From contig CAZGQS010000011.1 in NCBI GenBank assembly GCA_964527775.1, positions 4,456 to 68,455 on the forward strand: DNA of 64,000 nt, written 5' to 3'. Below are positions 17,240-26,403 of this stretch, one piece after another. The stretch is from VMCP01 sp964527775. GTDB lineage: Bacteria > Bacteroidota > Bacteroidia > NS11-12g > UBA955. A program made the position numbers and the translations under genes. Position 1 is the first letter of the stretch. The number at the start of each line of letters is the position of its first letter. A model generated the notes under the pieces. That model made no database searches. It saw only the letters and a program-made list of their open reading frames with translations, and was not told where the DNA came from.

Positions 17240-18118
17240 CACCAACCATAATGTCACCAATGCCAGTTGGATGGCGAAAATTACCACACCAAACTTAATC
17301 CCCCGCTGGCCTGAGTTGAGGAGCTTCATGAAACTTACTTTTAGTCCTATGGCGGCCATGGCAACAGTTAAAAAGGCCTCGCCAGCGAATTTGGTGATGG
17401 AGAGAATTTCTTTCGGTATTTGAACAAAAGATGCAATGATGGTGATTAAGACAAATGCGATGAGGTATTTGGGTAGTTTTAATTGCTCCTTTAATGAAAT
17501 ATTCTCTCCTCTATTGATGAGGAATTTGATGAAAATCAATCCGGGAGTAAGCATCGCTACACGGGCCATTTTTATGGCTATGGCAGCATTACCAGCGTCT
17601 TCGGAAATGGCGTATCCTGCGCCGGCAACATTTCCAACACTGTGTAAACTCGCGCCTATAAAGAAGCCAATTTTTTCATTGAGCCAATGCATGTCCATTA
17701 TGGCAAAAGGAATGGCAAGCATTCCAATGGTTCCCAAAAGGTTTACCACGGCCATCGCAATAGCAACGTCTTCTTTCTCTTGATTTTTGAGCGACGGTGC
17801 TAAGGCAGCAATAGCTGATGACCCGCAAATAGCCGTCCCAAATCCAACCAAAACACCCGTAGAACCTGGACAGTTAAACCTCTTGGATAGATGAAATGAA
17901 ATCCACAATATGAATAGAACAATGATGACAATCCCCAAAAAGGGCATCCAACCTGCTTTGCCAAAGTTGGCGTAGTTGATGCCAAATGCCATCATGACAA
18001 TTGAGTACTCTAAGAGGGTTGTGCTCGCTAATCCAACCCATTTGCTCCATTTTTCAGGCAGTGTAAATACATTGCCTATAACTATTCCACCCAAAAGGGC
18101 CCACATTACTGGATTCAT
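17225..18118 (-). CDS. YeiH/UPF0324-family putative exporter
   Basis: 297 residues from ATG 18118 (an upstream in-frame TTG is less likely). About nine to ten hydrophobic segments; the conserved GFGTAICGSSAIAALAP and GASLHSVGNVAGAGYAI segments mark the UPF0324/YeiH family, proposed sulfonate or sulfate exporters. The final residues VISYR and the stop TGA are encoded by bases that belong to the heptad array (ggtgatcagttatcgg), so the natural C-terminus appears replaced or extended by repeat sequence. An upstream inverted repeat is at 18139-18156. Confidence 0.85.
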   Translation of the reverse strand: MNPVMWALLGGIVIGNVFTLPEKWSKWVGLASTTLLEYSIVMMAFGINYANFGKAGWMPFLGIVIIVLFILWISFHLSKRFNCPGSTGVLVGFGTAICGSSAIAALAPSLKNQEKEDVAIAMAVVNLLGTIGMLAIPFAIMDMHWLNEKIGFFIGASLHSVGNVAGAGYAISEDAGNAAIAIKMARVAMLTPGLIFIKFLINRGENISLKEQLKLPKYLIAFVLITIIASFVQIPKEILSITKFAGEAFLTVAMAAIGLKVSFMKLLNSGQRGIKFGVVIFAIQLALVTLWLVISYR

Positions 18119-18138
18119 AGTGCAAATATCACGCAATT

Positions 18139-18156
18139 ACACACCAAGATGTGTGT
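18139..18156. promoter_or_regulatory. Inverted repeat ACACAC-N6-GTGTGT upstream of YeiH-type gene
   Basis: Perfect 6-bp arms (18139-18144 and 18151-18156), about 20 bp before the start. YeiH genes are often next to a LysR regulator; none is adjacent here, so the regulator is unknown. The simple composition of the arms makes chance possible. Confidence 0.3.
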
Positions 18157-18220
18157 TATTTGTTACACAAATTTTCTCGATCAGTTCATCAGATTAAAAT
18201 GGGTTTTGTTGTTTAAGTCG

Positions 18221-18228
18221 TAATTTTG
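18221..18228 (+). promoter_or_regulatory. -7 element TAATTTTG
   Basis: Fits TAnnTTTG, 14 bp before GTG 18243, and supports that unusual start codon. Confidence 0.5.
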
Positions 18229-18242
18229 CACTTCTGCTTCTA

Positions 18243-18746
18243 GTGAAAAAAGAATCCTTGATTTCCAGTGTTTTTCTATTGATGGCTTTGATGATTTACC
18301 TCATTTGGCGGTCAGAATCTGTGCTGTTGAATCATTTGATGGGTTCGGTATTTTCGCCTCAAGATTTTAGAGATTGGCGTGAAACCATTTCATCAAGACT
18401 TCCATTAAACAAACTTATTATTTACTCATTACCTGGTGGATTGTGGGTGTTTGTTTCAACGGTAGCGTTTAAAGATTTTTTTATAGTGCTAAAGAAATAT
18501 ATACTGAACTTAATGTTCCTGCCACTTACAATTGCTATTGGGTTGGAATTTAGTCAGCTGTTTCACTTCTCAAATGGTACTTTTGACGGTTGGGATATTC
18601 TTCTAGCCATTATTTTTTGGGTGGTATCCTTGGTGATTTGCCCTCCAACCGAAATGAAAGAGGAGTTTTTTAAATCAGAACAAACCTCAAAAAAGACTTG
18701 GGCAATATTTAGTCTTCTCATCTTATCTTTGGCACATCAAATTTGA
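18243..18746 (+). CDS. VanZ-like membrane protein
   Basis: 167 residues from a GTG start supported by the -7 element at 18221. Four hydrophobic segments (about 8-22, 60-78, 88-103, 118-136) and a last one at 150-165. GLEFSQLFHFSNGTFDGWDI is the VanZ-like signature (E..Q with GTFDxxD). VanZ relatives affect envelope or antibiotic sensitivity in some bacteria; here the role is unknown. The next gene starts one base after its stop, so they form an operon. Confidence 0.75.
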   Translation: MKKESLISSVFLLMALMIYLIWRSESVLLNHLMGSVFSPQDFRDWRETISSRLPLNKLIIYSLPGGLWVFVSTVAFKDFFIVLKKYILNLMFLPLTIAIGLEFSQLFHFSNGTFDGWDILLAIIFWVVSLVICPPTEMKEEFFKSEQTSKKTWAIFSLLILSLAHQI

Positions 18747-18747
18747 A

Positions 18748-20256
18748 ATGAGATCATTAGCTGTTTTGTTTTTGTGCGCGTTCAGTAGCACATTGATTGC
18801 GCAAAATTGCGATCCCATCCATTCGTCAAATCACATATCATCAAAGAAAGCTTTCGAAATTGTCAGCATTTTAGTAGATGCTTGTGATGGAAACAAAGAA
18901 GGACAGAATGAAATGGTGAGACTCAAAACCGGTAAATTCACATTGGCTGTCAATAATTTCTACGTGCCAGATTACAAGTCTGGATTGGTCAATTGGGGAA
19001 GCTCTTCAAATCCATGGCGCGATTTTGCCTCTTTGAATAATTCTCTAACATCCAAAGTGATTGCGTTAAATGCAAATGTTAGAGCTGCCAATAATTGTGG
19101 TTTTTTCAAATTCCTAGGTCCTAATGAACAAATTCCGCCCCACTCAGACGTACTAATTATCACAAGCACGGAGTTTAATCCTTATGCTCATGATTTTGGT
19201 GGATTGAATGATACCGTTATTTTACTTATCCAAAATAAGGGTAATACAGCGGGACATTTCGCTAATTACGGAGGTACTAGTTCCACCAGAACTTTGATTT
19301 TAGGTAATTCAGGAAACACAGATACCGTAACCTACAACATTAATTCACTTGTAAAACAAAATGGAAGTAAAGGCAGCGAAGATGGAGCAGGGGTGGAGTT
19401 CACACACTCCGGTACCCCGAAATATGTAAATTATGGGTGTAAAATTCCTTACCCAGATTTTAAAGTGGATGCAGGCCAGAATGTAACGGTCACTTGCACA
19501 GATTCCTGCGTTCAATTAAAGGGATTGATTATGGGATATTCTTGCGTTCGCTGGGTTTCTCCTTCCGGAGGACGTTTTGACGATTCTTCCAAACTCAATG
19601 CTACATTTTGTAAGCCCAATAGCGGACTTTCAAAAATGGTGCTTTATTTAGATGCTTATAGCTCGTGTGGTAAAACGGAAAGAGATAGTTTAATTCTATG
19701 GAATCAAACTACTCAACCTAAAGCTGTTTTTGATCTAGATTCAACCTTCAAACCTGTTTGGAGATTAAAGAATCTGTCGCAAAATGCAGATCAATATAGT
19801 TGGAAAGTAAGTGCCTCTAACGGGGTAGACACCCAATTCTTTACAACGACATTGCCTGAATGGCCAATGATCAGAACTGATAATCCAGGTAAATACATCA
19901 TTTGCCTTGAGGCTAGGGTTGGTTTTTGCAGTGATACATTCTGTCGCGAAATTTATGTCAAGGGTGTAGATGAGCCATTTATCTATTTGGCAAATGTATT
20001 TACTCCAGGGGCAAAAGATGGACTCAACGATGAGTTTCGAGTGGAGAGTTTAGGGTTGGTAATGTATTCTCTTAAGGTGTATAATAGATGGGGTGCTACC
20101 GTCTTTCAATCAAATGATGCCTCTGAGGCATGGAATGGGAGAGTTCAAAATCAAGGAGAGATTTGTCCAGCAGGGAGCTATTTTTATATTTTAGACTATC
20201 AACTTCTAGGGCAATCGAAGAAGAAAGTCAATGGCGCAGTCAACTTAATTCGTTGA
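18748..20256 (+). CDS. T9SS-exported protein with lamin-tail-like N-terminus and type B sorting domain
   Basis: 502 residues. Signal peptide ends LIAQ (about 19). Residues 30-230 (VSILVDACDGNKEGQNEMVRLKTG ... DVLIITSTEFNPYAHDFGGLNDTVILLIQNKGN) look like a lamin tail or related surface fold common in these proteins. A middle Ig/PKD-like part follows (about 235-400). The C-terminus has YLANVFTPGAKDGLNDEFRV, YNRWGATVF, AWNGR and GSYFYIL, the gliding-type B sorting domain. Starts one base after the VanZ-like stop codon. Specific function unknown. Confidence 0.88.
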   Translation: MRSLAVLFLCAFSSTLIAQNCDPIHSSNHISSKKAFEIVSILVDACDGNKEGQNEMVRLKTGKFTLAVNNFYVPDYKSGLVNWGSSSNPWRDFASLNNSLTSKVIALNANVRAANNCGFFKFLGPNEQIPPHSDVLIITSTEFNPYAHDFGGLNDTVILLIQNKGNTAGHFANYGGTSSTRTLILGNSGNTDTVTYNINSLVKQNGSKGSEDGAGVEFTHSGTPKYVNYGCKIPYPDFKVDAGQNVTVTCTDSCVQLKGLIMGYSCVRWVSPSGGRFDDSSKLNATFCKPNSGLSKMVLYLDAYSSCGKTERDSLILWNQTTQPKAVFDLDSTFKPVWRLKNLSQNADQYSWKVSASNGVDTQFFTTTLPEWPMIRTDNPGKYIICLEARVGFCSDTFCREIYVKGVDEPFIYLANVFTPGAKDGLNDEFRVESLGLVMYSLKVYNRWGATVFQSNDASEAWNGRVQNQGEICPAGSYFYILDYQLLGQSKKKVNGAVNLIR

Positions 20257-20259
20257 TCA

Positions 20260-23200
20260 TTATTCAATCAACTGGAGCTTTTCTGTTCCATTTGAATGTT
20301 GGAGGAAGTAAATTCCTGCAGGGGTATTCGGTTCAAATTTTACGGTTTTAAAGCCACGAGAAGTTTCTATTACTTCAAACGATATTTCCTGTCCTATAGA
20401 ATTCACAATGCGAATAAGGTCCAGATGTTCTCTTATGAAAATAGTACCTTGAGCAGGGTTAGGATAAAAATGTGTGTTTTTGTTGATCAATGCATTGGTT
20501 GAAGTACTTTGAGCGCTGAAAATTAATTGGAAGCGCTTTTCATTGATGGGTTCAATAAGATCAAATTCAAAAGTGGAAGGATTGACGTTATTGATGAGAT
20601 GAACTTGGTTTTTCACCGCATCTCTCAAATAAACTTCAAATCCAGAGATATTGAGTGGTTGAAACGAGAGTGTGTATTTGCTATCTCTGGTTTTACTTAA
20701 GGACAAATGTATGGTATCGTTTCCTGATGGGAAGTTTCTGCGATCTAAGCTGTACAGTTGATTGTTCTCATCGGTGATGCCAAACATTTCATCGAGGTTG
20801 GCAGGCTTATGGGCATCTTCGAGGTCGTAGGCCGAAGAATTATCCCCCGAAAAAAGAACCATAAGCCCATCGCAAGCGGTACCATTGGATTTAAATGAAT
20901 CTCTGTAATAAAGATTGATCTTTAATTCAGAATAATCAGGGAATTCCAAGAAGGTATTGGTGCGGGTTTGTGACGAGATTTGATAGCGAGAAAGTGTTAC
21001 TGAAGCAGAGCCGCTGTTGTTAGTTTTCAAGAAGGCAGCCTGTCCCGGCATGAGGTATTTATTGGCAGCTGAGCCTCCGGTACTGCTTCCACCGGGGAGA
21101 GAAACCGTGGTGTAAGCACCGCGAGTGCCCAATTTAGGATCCCAGATGTACATGACATTGGATTTGATATTGGTGTTGTTTGACGACGAACTCAATAAGC
21201 TACCCATATCAAGTGCCGCTTGAAAGGGATTTCCAATAAAAACATCGGTGTTTGCAGCCGTATTTGATGGCATGGTAACGGTTTGAGATGTAACATTTAA
21301 TGTTCCTGTGGTTCTCAATACGGTATTTGAAGCTGTGGCTGTTGATGTAGTAAGATCGGTGCTTCTGTCTCCTCTAACCATGATACGGTATGGGGTACCT
21401 GCGGTAATTTTATCAGTGGAGCTATTATTGGTAGAAGTAACAGCTGACCAACTTTTGCCGGTGTTGCTGTAGGTAAACAAAGAAGCATTTGCGCTAGTGG
21501 TACCGTCAGTTCCATTTGCTCCATTTCCCGTAATGTGGGTTCCCAAACCAGAAGTATTGGTTCCGTTCTCTTGCCAATTGGCGTAAATAGTGGAAGTTGA
21601 ATTGATTGGAGAACTGAATAATCTGAAAGCTCTTCGGGCGGGGAAGTAGGTTTCAACGGTGAAATTACCTGTGGTTGATGCATCATCGCTGATCAGTGCA
21701 ATGGCAGTTTTGGAACTTGTACTGCGTAAGGTGGTGTTTCCGTTTCCATTGTATGAACCAAAAGGTACGTTGAGAAGTTCCGTAATTATTACCGAGTTCC
21801 CGGGAATAATAGTTGCGCCACCTCCAGATGTAATGACTAATTGTTTTAGTGCATTGGTGGTGCCGGAAGTGGTCTGATTCATGTTGAAGGTGTTTGCCAC
21901 ACTGCCGTTAAATTCTAGCGAAGATGCCGTGCTTCCTGTAATGGTTCCCAATCCCGAAAAACCATGATCCACCTTTAAATAGTAGCCGTTTAAGTTGAGA
22001 GTTTTCCCTGTCGCAATATCAACACCTCTCAAAAACATATTGGAAGGTAGGGCAGCGGTGTTTACTGAATTCGTAGGAATAAAAACATGTGCCCCTTTGG
22101 GCGCTGCAACTCGTTCAGACCAATTGGAAGCTGTTGACCAAGCTGTACTGGTTTCACCGTACCAAATAGCACGAGTAACAATGGTAGTGTCTTGAGTAAT
22201 GAGGTTGGAGCTGGTAGAACTCAGAGTCATGTTGTTTATTCTGAGGTGACTACCGGCTTTTTTGTCAAGAACCAGCGAAAGATCAGTATTGGTTCCACCA
22301 CCAATACCCTGGTTGAAATCGTAATAAGCTAATAGACCAGTTGAAGTCAGGTCTAAATATTTACTTCTATTTTCTTCGATTTGAGCAGTAGTTCTTGCTG
22401 TTGACCAAATGCGCAGTTCATCAATAACCACGTTTGAAAAAATGTTAGCAGCCGTTCCGGAATAGTCGGCGCCAACGGCTAAATAATCGGTTCCATCAAA
22501 TGTAAACGACGGAAAACTATTTCCTGTTGGGACAATTGAATGGGCCGTTGTAACCATAGAAACATTACCGTTATTATAGGTGCACGCCACGTGATACCAA
22601 GCGTTTAGGGAAACGGAGGTGTTTGTATGTGTTAAAGTGCCCGCCGTTCCTGCTGAGTTTGCAACATAAAAGGCCAATCGGTTGGAAGCGTCTAAAAAAA
22701 CGACTACTCTCGACAAATTAGTACTTGTTGTCGCATCATCTCTGATGTACACCATGTTTTGTTGCACGTTTAATTTCTTGGGAGAAAACCAAAATTCTAT
22801 GGTAAATGCATTTGATGATGTGGTTGTCAATGTGCCATCCAAAAAATCATTGGTTCCGTCAAAAATCATGGAGTTATATCCTACGAGACCCGTAGAACCA
22901 GTTGTCCATGTTGGACTGTTATTCAGTGTACCGTTGATGTTTGAAGTATTGGTGCATACGTTTGCCAAAGTTGATCCTGTCCCCTCATTGAATGGGTAAT
23001 AGGCGATGAGCCCTGATTCATTGAGGCGTGGTGCTCTTTGCATGAATTCCCTGATTTCTGTTTGGGTTCTAGCAGTGCTCCAAAACCTTACTTCATCTAG
23101 GTCTCCATCTATAAAATTATCAACAGCTCCGAGTAAATAGTTTCCTACTATTTTAGCTCCTGTAGGAGCCGCAGCCGTATTCACTAAATTGCCATTGATG

Positions 23201-23607
23201 TACAAATATTGCGTTGTTCCACTTTTTATAAAAGCTACATGAAACCATTTTTCAGTAGCTAAATCAAGAGTAGTAGTTAAAACATCATAACGAGTATTAT
23301 TAACGTGGTCATACATATCTGTATGAATCTCACCACCGTTCATCCACAAACTAGGATTTCTACCAGCAGATGCACCAGAACCACTTTGAAAACCTATAAA
23401 ACCATGATAGTTCGTGCCAGTGGCAGCAGCAGATGAGGGCTTCACCCAACATTCAATGGTAAAGTTCTGAACTCCGTTCGAATAAATGGTGCTTGGAATG
23501 GAAACTGATTGGTTGGTGCCGTTAAAACTCAACGAAGAATTTTGCCCCCAAAGGAAGGTGGTAGCTAGATAAAAAGAGATAAAGAGAAAACCTTTAAGAG
23601 CCTTCAT
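20260..23607 (-). CDS. Large T9SS-exported protein with two LamG domains and type A sorting domain
   Basis: 1115 residues. Signal peptide ends LWGQ (about 22). Two LamG/concanavalin-like domains (about 28-205 and 245-430), each with FTIEcWv-like or FTIEFWF, WYHVA and DEVRFWSTARTQTEI / DELRIWSTARTTAQI. The middle (about 490-900) is a Ser/Thr/Asn-rich region with repeated strand motifs found in Bacteroidota adhesins. The last 75 residues start with HFYPNPAQGTIFIRE and end EKLQLIE, the type A T9SS sorting domain. Probably a surface glycan-binding or adhesive protein. It converges on the preceding gene with 3 bp between stops. Confidence 0.9.
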   Translation of the reverse strand: MKALKGFLFISFYLATTFLWGQNSSLSFNGTNQSVSIPSTIYSNGVQNFTIECWVKPSSAAATGTNYHGFIGFQSGSGASAGRNPSLWMNGGEIHTDMYDHVNNTRYDVLTTTLDLATEKWFHVAFIKSGTTQYLYINGNLVNTAAAPTGAKIVGNYLLGAVDNFIDGDLDEVRFWSTARTQTEIREFMQRAPRLNESGLIAYYPFNEGTGSTLANVCTNTSNINGTLNNSPTWTTGSTGLVGYNSMIFDGTNDFLDGTLTTTSSNAFTIEFWFSPKKLNVQQNMVYIRDDATTSTNLSRVVVFLDASNRLAFYVANSAGTAGTLTHTNTSVSLNAWYHVACTYNNGNVSMVTTAHSIVPTGNSFPSFTFDGTDYLAVGADYSGTAANIFSNVVIDELRIWSTARTTAQIEENRSKYLDLTSTGLLAYYDFNQGIGGGTNTDLSLVLDKKAGSHLRINNMTLSSTSSNLITQDTTIVTRAIWYGETSTAWSTASNWSERVAAPKGAHVFIPTNSVNTAALPSNMFLRGVDIATGKTLNLNGYYLKVDHGFSGLGTITGSTASSLEFNGSVANTFNMNQTTSGTTNALKQLVITSGGGATIIPGNSVIITELLNVPFGSYNGNGNTTLRSTSSKTAIALISDDASTTGNFTVETYFPARRAFRLFSSPINSTSTIYANWQENGTNTSGLGTHITGNGANGTDGTTSANASLFTYSNTGKSWSAVTSTNNSSTDKITAGTPYRIMVRGDRSTDLTTSTATASNTVLRTTGTLNVTSQTVTMPSNTAANTDVFIGNPFQAALDMGSLLSSSSNNTNIKSNVMYIWDPKLGTRGAYTTVSLPGGSSTGGSAANKYLMPGQAAFLKTNNSGSASVTLSRYQISSQTRTNTFLEFPDYSELKINLYYRDSFKSNGTACDGLMVLFSGDNSSAYDLEDAHKPANLDEMFGITDENNQLYSLDRRNFPSGNDTIHLSLSKTRDSKYTLSFQPLNISGFEVYLRDAVKNQVHLINNVNPSTFEFDLIEPINEKRFQLIFSAQSTSTNALINKNTHFYPNPAQGTIFIREHLDLIRIVNSIGQEISFEVIETSRGFKTVKFEPNTPAGIYFLQHSNGTEKLQLIE

Positions 23608-23651
23608 AAAAATGATTTACAAAAATAGGTAAATCACATCAAAAATACCAA

Positions 23652-24182
23652 TCATTCAGAAGATCCAGATTTGCCTGACGCTTTAGCTGCAGCCGCTGCC
23701 ATGCCTGCTAAATCCCGGTCAATGAGGTATAATCCTGAACCGTCTGTTCCAATGATTTTCAACTTATTGATGATGGTGTTAAACTGCGCCTCTTCTTCGC
23801 GCTGTTCTGACACGTACCATTGCAAGAAATTAGCCGTAGTATGATCAGCCTCTTTGGTGGCTAAATCCATCAATCGGTTGATGGCTGCGGTTACTTGTTG
23901 CTCTTGATTCAAGATCTTATCAAAAACCTCTTTGTATGAATTGAATGTAGTGCTTGGTGCTAAAACTGCAGGCGATAAAGCAAATCCACCCACTTCATTG
24001 ATGTAATGGAAAAGTTTCAGCATGTGCATGCGCTCTTCATCGCTTTGGGCGTATAAGAATTGAGCGGTTCCATCAAATCCTTCGCCTTCCATCCAAGATG
24101 CCATAGCCAAATAAGATGCGCTCGCTCTAGCCTCCATGGCCACCTGATCGTTCAATGCTGATTCTAATTCCTTTGATAACAT
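23652..24182 (-). CDS. ftnA: Bacterial ferritin
   Basis: 176 residues, four-helix bundle. The ferroxidase centre is complete: Glu17, Tyr24, Glu50, His53, Glu94, Gln127 and Glu130 are at the positions of E. coli FtnA. It oxidises Fe(II) and stores the mineral in a 24-subunit shell in the cytoplasm. The tail after about 160 is Ala/Ser/Gly-rich (AAAAAKASGKSGSSE), longer and more flexible than usual. Confidence 0.95.
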   Translation of the reverse strand: MLSKELESALNDQVAMEARASASYLAMASWMEGEGFDGTAQFLYAQSDEERMHMLKLFHYINEVGGFALSPAVLAPSTTFNSYKEVFDKILNQEQQVTAAINRLMDLATKEADHTTANFLQWYVSEQREEEAQFNTIINKLKIIGTDGSGLYLIDRDLAGMAAAAAKASGKSGSSE

Positions 24183-24217
24183 AGTTTCAAAGATAACAAA
24201 TAAGTAAAAAAGAGGTT

Positions 24218-24841
24218 TTATTCCATGAACCCTTTTCCCGCAAAAATTTTATCGCGGTATTTCTCAATTCTCGCTGAACGTGTTTTTGACTGTTTTGCTT
24301 GATTGAAATGCATTAAATACGCCCTTTGCCTGCCTGGGGTCAGCGATTTAAATGCCTTTTCAAAGTCTGAATCTGATTCAAAATATTCAGTGAGCTCTTG
24401 AGGGACATCATATTCTTCCACAGATTTACTGACAATCTTTGCCCCCGACTTTTCCACTTCGATGGCTTCTTTTAGGTATTCTCGGAGGACGTCTACCGCG
24501 TTAAGTAAATCATCTGTTTTTTCAATTCTAAACATTTTCGATGAATTGGAATTCTCCCCCGCGAAGCTCAACAATCCGTGCGGGTCGCTCATCAACACCC
24601 CTTTGAAAAAGCCCAATGCACAATAATTCTTAAAAACAGCAAGAATCACCACATTTTTGCCGTTCCAAGTATAAACGGGTTGTGACCATTTTAGTTCCTC
24701 TTTTAGTCCAGATTCCAAGCACAATTCACGCATGATTTGCAATTCAATTGGCCACAAATGAATTTTGCATTGTGGTGTTTTGTGGTGCTTACATCTTCCG
24801 CAACCCTCCGTGAAATATTCTTCAATGGATGTGATTCCCAT
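24218..24841 (-). CDS. YdeI/OmdA-type DUF1801 protein with N-terminal Cys/His cluster
   Basis: 207 residues from ATG 24841, chosen because a TACTTTTG promoter element ends only 5 bp upstream; a longer frame would run through that promoter into the divergent gene. N-terminus has CGRCKHHKTPQCKIHLW (about 14-30), a possible metal site. Then a DUF1801 domain (LKWSQPVYTWNGKNVVILAVFKNYCALGFFKG) and a C-terminal YdeI/OmdA part (VPQELTEYFESDSDFEKAFKSLTPGRQRAYLMHFNQAKQSKTRSARIEKY). Cytoplasmic; precise role unknown. Confidence 0.85.
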   Translation of the reverse strand: MGITSIEEYFTEGCGRCKHHKTPQCKIHLWPIELQIMRELCLESGLKEELKWSQPVYTWNGKNVVILAVFKNYCALGFFKGVLMSDPHGLLSFAGENSNSSKMFRIEKTDDLLNAVDVLREYLKEAIEVEKSGAKIVSKSVEEYDVPQELTEYFESDSDFEKAFKSLTPGRQRAYLMHFNQAKQSKTRSARIEKYRDKIFAGKGFME

Positions 24842-24846
24842 ACCAA

Positions 24847-24854
24847 CAAAAGTA
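24847..24854 (-). promoter_or_regulatory. -7 element TACTTTTG of the DUF1801 gene
   Basis: Reads TACTTTTG on the minus strand, 5 bp before ATG 24841. It fixes the start of the DUF1801 gene and shows a nearly leaderless transcript. Confidence 0.55.
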
Positions 24855-24884
24855 AATCTTACGACGTATACTTGTAGGTAAATC

Positions 24885-25448
24885 ATGGATTTTTTTCAGC
24901 AGTTTTCAACCATTCAAACCTTAAGTTCAGCTTCTCGAGCTCAACTCAATGCGATTTGTATAACGAAAACCGTCCCCAAAAATGAAATCATCCAGCAACC
25001 CGGTAGCCAATGTCGAACCATTTATTTCGTGCAATCGGGCATCGCCCGCATCTACTATTTCAACAAGGGTATTGACATCACTGAGCATTTTGCTTTTCCC
25101 GGGGAGTTGATAGTTCGTGCTGAAAGTTTGTTTACAGGTCAACCAACATCCAAGGGAATTCAAGCCCTCGAAAACACCTCTCTCATCTCAATAGATGCGT
25201 ACAAATTAGAACAATTGTATGACGCTCATCGAGATATTGAACGTTTGTTTAGGCATCTTTTTGAACTCGAACACGTAAACGTCATTCATCGCTTGGAAAG
25301 TCTGCAGTTCAAAACAGCCGCCGAACGATACTCTGATTTGCAGTCCCAATCAGAGATCATCAAAAATATTTCCTTAAAACACATTGCTTCGTATCTGGGA
25401 ATCACCCAAGTTTCCCTCAGCCGCATCAGAGCTCAAAAACATGAATAA
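24885..25448 (+). CDS. Crp/Fnr-family transcription regulator
   Basis: 187 residues. Cyclic-nucleotide-binding fold at about 8-120 (YFVQSGIARIYYF, ITEHFAFPGELI), then a dimer helix and a short winged helix (SLKHIASYLGITQVSLSRIRAQ) for DNA binding. No Cys cluster for Fe-S, so not an Fnr-like oxygen sensor. This small class is abundant in Bacteroidota. Its last codons overlap the start of the esterase gene (ATG 25441), so the two are translationally coupled. Divergent from the DUF1801 gene with a 43-bp gap. Confidence 0.88.
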   Translation: MDFFQQFSTIQTLSSASRAQLNAICITKTVPKNEIIQQPGSQCRTIYFVQSGIARIYYFNKGIDITEHFAFPGELIVRAESLFTGQPTSKGIQALENTSLISIDAYKLEQLYDAHRDIERLFRHLFELEHVNVIHRLESLQFKTAAERYSDLQSQSEIIKNISLKHIASYLGITQVSLSRIRAQKHE

Positions 25449-26364
25449 ATTGAAAGCTATTTTTCTTTTCTGGGGATGTTTAATCGCCCAAATTTCTTAC
25501 AGTCAGATACCTTTTGGTAGGTTGGTCAATCATCCTAATTTCTCTTCAAAATATGTTACATCTAGAAATGTAGATGTTTGGTTACCAAATGATTATAGTC
25601 CATCGAGAAAATATGGAGTAATCTATCTGCACGATGGACAAAATCTCTTCGATGCAAACGCCACTTGGAACCATCAAGAGTGGGGGATAGACGAAGCACT
25701 GTCTAAGTATAATTCTAGAGCTGAAAAATTGGGCGGTATTGAATACATCGCCGTGGGCATTTGGAACGATGGTGTGAATAGACATTCCAATTACTTTCCG
25801 CAAAAGGTTTATGAATTGCTTACCCCTTCCCAAAAAGACTCCATTTTGGCAGCAAAACGCAACCGAAATTCAGACTTATTTTCAAATCCCATCAACAGCG
25901 ATGATTACCTGAAATTTATTGTTTCTGAGTTGAAACCATTCATTGACTCAACTTACAGCACACTTTCTTCCTCAGATTATACCGTGATTGCGGGTTCTTC
26001 GATGGGGGGACTTATTTCTATGTACGCCATCTGCGAATATCCTCAAGTATTCGGTGCTGCGGGTTGTTTTTCCACTCATTGGCCCGGAATCTTCGAAATG
26101 AAAAATAATCCCATTCCCGATGCCATGGTCAAATACTTCTCATCCAATCTCCCATCCCCCAAAAATCACAAAATGCTCTTCACACATGGCACCGAAGGAC
26201 TAGACTCCCTTTACAGTCCCATCCAAAAACGCATTGACAAAGTGATGCAGAAGAAATATCCTCAAAACCGCTGGAAAACTCAAGTTGATCAAGGCCTCGG
26301 GCATCAAGAATCGACATGGCGGAAACAGTTTGATGAGAATTTTTTGTTTTTAATTTCTCGATAA
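25441..26364 (+). CDS. Secreted alpha/beta-hydrolase esterase (Fes/esterase-D type)
   Basis: 307 residues. Start ATG 25441 overlaps the regulator stop by 8 bp and gives a proper signal peptide (to about SQ, residue 22). VIYLHDGQNLFD (60-71) and the nucleophile elbow GSSMGG with Ser187 are typical of the putative esterase family that includes enterochelin esterases; His288 in GLGHQES fits the catalytic base. Acts in the periplasm or outside. Coupling to a Crp-like regulator suggests local regulation. Substrate unknown. Confidence 0.87.
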   Translation: MNKLKAIFLFWGCLIAQISYSQIPFGRLVNHPNFSSKYVTSRNVDVWLPNDYSPSRKYGVIYLHDGQNLFDANATWNHQEWGIDEALSKYNSRAEKLGGIEYIAVGIWNDGVNRHSNYFPQKVYELLTPSQKDSILAAKRNRNSDLFSNPINSDDYLKFIVSELKPFIDSTYSTLSSSDYTVIAGSSMGGLISMYAICEYPQVFGAAGCFSTHWPGIFEMKNNPIPDAMVKYFSSNLPSPKNHKMLFTHGTEGLDSLYSPIQKRIDKVMQKKYPQNRWKTQVDQGLGHQESTWRKQFDENFLFLISR

Positions 26365-26377
26365 AGATATTAGGGGG

Positions 26378-26385
26378 TAATTTTG
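26378..26385 (+). promoter_or_regulatory. -7 element TAATTTTG
   Basis: Fits TAnnTTTG, 18 bp before ATG 26404, and argues against an in-frame TTG at 26383. Confidence 0.5.
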
Positions 26386-26403
26386 CGTTTGCAACTTAAA
26401 GTT

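Noticed and set aside
24842..24886. Longer start for the DUF1801 gene
   Set aside because: It would run through a TACTTTTG promoter and into the start of the divergent Crp-like gene.
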